From assembly GCA_005116955.1 (NCBI GenBank), contig SWDI01000005.1, positions 799,714 through 863,713 on the forward strand: a DNA stretch of 64,000 bases. Direction: 5' to 3'. The notes below the pieces were generated by a model. The model saw nothing but the letters and a program-made list of their open reading frames with translations, was not told where the DNA came from and made no database searches. Of this stretch, positions 61,842-64,000 are shown one piece after another; the stretch's first letter is position 1, and each line of letters starts with the position of its first letter. Both the position numbers and the translations under genes were made by a program. This DNA is from Nitrospira sp. GTDB taxonomy: Bacteria; Nitrospirota; Nitrospiria; Nitrospirales; Nitrospiraceae.

Positions 61842-62183
61842 ATGATCAGTAGATACTACCGTGCCATCCTCATCGTGGTTGCGCTTGGAGCGTTCGTGAG
61901 TGTGCCCATGGTGAATGCCTATCCGACCGCATCGGGTAACGTGAGCCAAGCCATCGATCACGCGAAGCAAGCAGTGGCCCATGGTAAAGAGGGGCATGTT
62001 GACGAGCTTGTGAAGCATGCGAAGACGGCGCTTGATTTTGCGGAGATGGGTGGCAAGGGCGTGGAGGTGAGAGAAGGGATTCATCACCTGAAAGAAGCCA
62101 TCGCACATGGTAACGCTGGTCACACTGACGTGGGAATCGAACACATCGAGGCTGCCCTCAAGCATTTGTCCGAGATCAATTGA
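61842..62183 (+). CDS. SmbP-like periplasmic metal-binding protein, copy 2
   Basis: 113 aa, signal peptide to about residue 26 (VSVPMVNAYP), then the same repeat plan: AIDHAKQAVAHGKEGHVDEL, VKHAKTALDFAEMGGKG, GIHHLKEAIAHGNAGHTDVG. Clearly homologous to copy 1 with diverged sequence. The heptad-spaced His residues should bind several divalent metal ions. A divergent pair suggests shared control. Confidence 0.87.
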   Translation: MISRYYRAILIVVALGAFVSVPMVNAYPTASGNVSQAIDHAKQAVAHGKEGHVDELVKHAKTALDFAEMGGKGVEVREGIHHLKEAIAHGNAGHTDVGIEHIEAALKHLSEIN

Positions 62184-62323
62184 TGGACATGATCCCGAGT
62201 GCATGCGATTAAGTATTGGGGTTGTGTCTTATTCTGAGTATGCCAGTCGATCAGTGGCCATCTGTACGTAAGCAATGGGTTCAGATCTTGTTTCTTGTAT
62301 TGCTTGTGACCTAGACGATACCC

Positions 62324-62398
62324 ATGACTTGACCACTCCGCATCGAATTCCCTGGGGTGCTCTATCACGTGGCCGTCCGAGGAATGCGCAACAAGACA
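62324..62398 (+). pseudogene. N-terminal remnant of a RAYT (REP-associated tyrosine) transposase
   Basis: In one frame from ATG 62324 the sequence reads M-T-stop-PLRIEFPGVLYHVAVRGMRNK. This is the conserved start of IS200-like/RAYT transposases (RPLRIEFPGALYHVTSRGN), with a TGA in place of the third codon's Arg. After about 25 codons similarity stops, so the rest of the gene, including the HUH and Tyr residues, is gone. The remaining 62184-62618 gap holds nothing else supported. Confidence 0.75.
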
Positions 62399-62618
62399 TC
62401 TTGTGAAGGGGGCTGGCTGTTGGAGACCTCCCCTATCACATCCTGAACCGCCCTCCTAGACAGAAGTTCCCGACTCGTTTCATTACCGCTCGAAGGGCTG
62501 TTGCCGGTTGGCATCCCCACGAGAGATAATATCTTCCTGAACAAACCACGCACCGTGGATCAATCAGAGATCAAGAACACGTACCCTCTCCTCTCCCCTA
62601 TTTCACGCTGAGAGGGAA

Positions 62619-63611
62619 ATGATGTGTCCCATTGATGGGACAGTGGAGCGTCGATCAGTCATGAATCTAAAGGGAGAGGAACAGCGGACTGAACCCCGAG
62701 TTGCAGTGCAATTTCAGGCTATGGTGTCCGGCTCGGTGGAGTCGGAAGGGACTGGCATCATTCTCGATCTCTCAAGGAGTGGATGTCGGCTGGAAAGCCC
62801 ACTCCTCATGTTGCCTGGCCTCTCCTTAGAACTGCGTATCGCTATCCCCGGCCTGGAGTGGGCGCTGATGATTGATGGGGCCGATGTGCAGTGGGCAGAC
62901 GAGGACCGGGCGGGGCTGGCATTTGTTCGCATCAGAGAGACGGAACGGCAGCGATTGAATGAGATAGTGGCGGCTCGACTCGCGAAGGGGGCTGATACCG
63001 GCGACGATGCACAGGGTGAGTTGATCCCGTTTGAGTTCCAAGGACTGGAAGCGGTGCTGGCGAAAGATCCCGAACTCGCCATCAAGAAGGGTCTGGCGTG
63101 GTTCGCTCAAGACCGGGTGGAATTCCTCTTTCGAGGAGGGAGCCTGCTCAGCAGAGCGTTTCCCACATGCACGCCAAAGTTTGCGGCCGCGCTCGGCCAG
63201 TTGGTGAAGGCTGGTAGCGACAGGGAGGCAGATTTCTCTCTGGCGCTTCTCCAGAACTATCTTGGTTCGACATCGACCGACGACGTCTTGCAAGAGATTG
63301 TGTCGCGCTTTTCCCATGACGATCGCATCATGGGCGGAGTCCGGGCCATCATCAATAGTCCCAGCATGGCCTCAGTCTCCGATGAATTCAGACTGGCGGA
63401 AGCCTGGCGGATCAAGAAAGAGTCGCTGACGCGCTGGCTGACAGACGAACGACAGGCGGTCAGAACGTTCGCTGAAGAACACATGGCAGAGCTTGACCGA
63501 ATGATTGTGTTAGAACGGCGCCGTGTGGAGGTCGAACGGGAGCTACGAGAGAGGAGCCGACATGAGGACGAGTCAGGCCACGACGATGGTTACAGGGCGA
63601 AGCCCTTCTGA
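62619..63611 (+). CDS. PilZ-domain protein with long C-terminal helical region
   Basis: The PilZ signature is present near the N-terminus: RTEPRVAVQFQ (RxxxR-like) and DLSRSGCRLE (D/NxSxxG), which bind c-di-GMP. The remaining 210 residues are unrecognised and helix-rich, ending in a highly charged Arg/Glu coil (LERRRVEVERELRERSRHED). Start uncertain: ATG 62619 has AGAGGG too close; ATG 62661 also keeps the PilZ domain. Probable c-di-GMP effector. Confidence 0.8.
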   Translation: MMCPIDGTVERRSVMNLKGEEQRTEPRVAVQFQAMVSGSVESEGTGIILDLSRSGCRLESPLLMLPGLSLELRIAIPGLEWALMIDGADVQWADEDRAGLAFVRIRETERQRLNEIVAARLAKGADTGDDAQGELIPFEFQGLEAVLAKDPELAIKKGLAWFAQDRVEFLFRGGSLLSRAFPTCTPKFAAALGQLVKAGSDREADFSLALLQNYLGSTSTDDVLQEIVSRFSHDDRIMGGVRAIINSPSMASVSDEFRLAEAWRIKKESLTRWLTDERQAVRTFAEEHMAELDRMIVLERRRVEVERELRERSRHEDESGHDDGYRAKPF

Positions 63612-63745
63612 TAAAGTCTCACGAGTTGGCCAAGACAACACAACGGGGGAAATTCAGGGAGCGTATCTGGCTTCGAGATTAAAACACTTCGCGAGATACG
63701 CTCCCGAGACATGCCCAAGAGACTCTAGCGGACTACTGTGCGGAA

Positions 63746-63829
63746 TCACGTTCCTTTCTTGTAGACCCATATCCCAGCGCCCACAAGTCCCAGCAACGCG
63801 ACTGTCAATGTTAAGAGGTTAATATCCAT
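63746..63829 (-). CDS. Tiny single-helix membrane peptide (27 aa)
   Basis: AAAGGAG precedes the minus-strand ATG at 63829 by 5 bases. It encodes MDINLLTLTVALLGLVGAGI followed by WVYKKGT: one transmembrane helix with a positive C-terminal end. Too short for standard gene callers. The combination of a strong ribosome site and a well-formed helix supports it; the function is unknown. Confidence 0.5.
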   Translation of the reverse strand: MDINLLTLTVALLGLVGAGIWVYKKGT

Positions 63830-63921
63830 GGTGGCTCCTTTCATCTAAAAGCCTAACTTTCACCATAGGCGCTTCCAGCTGGCTTAGCGAGGTTTATAAT
63901 GCTTGAGTTCTAAATCCAAGT

Positions 63922-63956
63922 GCAACACGACAGGCCCTAATGGGCTACGGTGTTGC
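63922..63956 (+). repeat. Stem-loop just before the IS30-like transposase start
   Basis: GCAACAC (63922-63928) with GTGTTGC (63950-63956), enclosing GCCC/GGGC with a TAAT loop. Could be part of the IS left end. Confidence 0.4.
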
Positions 63957-63957
63957 C

Positions 63958-64000
63958 ATGCTAAAACAATGCTACACACACTTGAGTGCTGAAGAGCGTG
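63958..64000 (+). mobile_element. Start of an IS30-like transposase gene (cut by window edge)
   Basis: The visible residues MLKQCYTHLSAEER match the opening of IS30-family transposases (Y-x-HL-x-x-x-ER). Only 14 codons are in the window, so the call is tentative. A structured sequence lies directly upstream. The full element and its inverted repeats cannot be checked here. Confidence 0.5.

Noticed and set aside
1..64000. CRISPR arrays, tRNA and rRNA genes
   Set aside because: No regularly spaced direct repeats, no tRNA T-arm pattern in a foldable context, and no rRNA sequence were found on either strand by eye.

Overview
The window looks like chromosomal DNA of a Nitrospira-like bacterium (phylum Nitrospirota). 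This is an inference from gene content: a guanidine-I riboswitch with a permease and a guanidine-hydrolase-type ureohydrolase (known from comammox Nitrospira), two SmbP-type His-rich periplasmic metal binders (first described in the nitrifier Nitrosomonas), many envelope and signalling genes, and moderately high GC outside one island. No ammonia- or nitrite-oxidation gene, rRNA or tRNA gene, or CRISPR array was seen, so the species and nitrifier type cannot be fixed from this window.

Layout. 1-3 kb: partial phoH, ybeY, ftsY, then a double-receiver regulator. 3-13 kb: an M1-like metallopeptidase overlapping a TolB-like beta-propeller protein, a PAP2 phosphatase, a three-gene minus-strand envelope-glycan operon (GT2, LAB_N, GT39), a secreted unknown, a methyltransferase and a small membrane protein. 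13.6-17.2 kb: an HPF-like protein, then a sigma70 promoter, guanidine-I riboswitch, short upstream ORF, APC permease and guanidine hydrolase, closed by two strong hairpins. 17.3-31 kb: an envelope and osmotic-stress block. It holds AsmA, MscS, a four-gene operon (coiled-coil protein, OmpA-domain membrane protein, Ras-like GTPase, sigma54 activator), a sigma54 promoter with palindromic upstream sites driving small proteins, a regulator with Glu at the phosphoacceptor position, a DUF481 protein, MscL, two duplicated OmpA lipoproteins and a small periplasmic protein. 31-33 kb: a decayed locus with an alginate-export-type porin cut by a TGA and a 5'-truncated DUF1348 remnant.

33-42 kb is housekeeping: a YggX-like protein, two bifunctional-nuclease paralogues, rplM-rpsI with a terminator, argC, argJ, rpsB-tsf-pyrH-frr and alr. 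42-57.6 kb: FadL porin and hybrid kinase, thiamine-binding protein, siroheme-synthase dehydrogenase, HNH nuclease, Rieske protein, GGCT-like protein, thioredoxin-like ferredoxin, MoaB, CBS protein, PhzF, a degenerate J-domain-like protein and two tandem B12-type radical SAM enzymes. 57.6-61.2 kb is an AT-richer accessory island: large palindromes, a HEPN-type protein, a REP-like palindrome and a Zn-ribbon/TIR protein, a candidate defence locus. 61.2-64 kb: a divergent SmbP pair, a RAYT transposase remnant, a PilZ protein, a tiny membrane ORF and the start of an IS30-like transposase at the edge.

Three modules are worth following: the guanidine operon, the GTPase/sigma54 envelope-sensing operon with its nearby target promoter, and the HEPN/TIR island surrounded by mobile palindromes.
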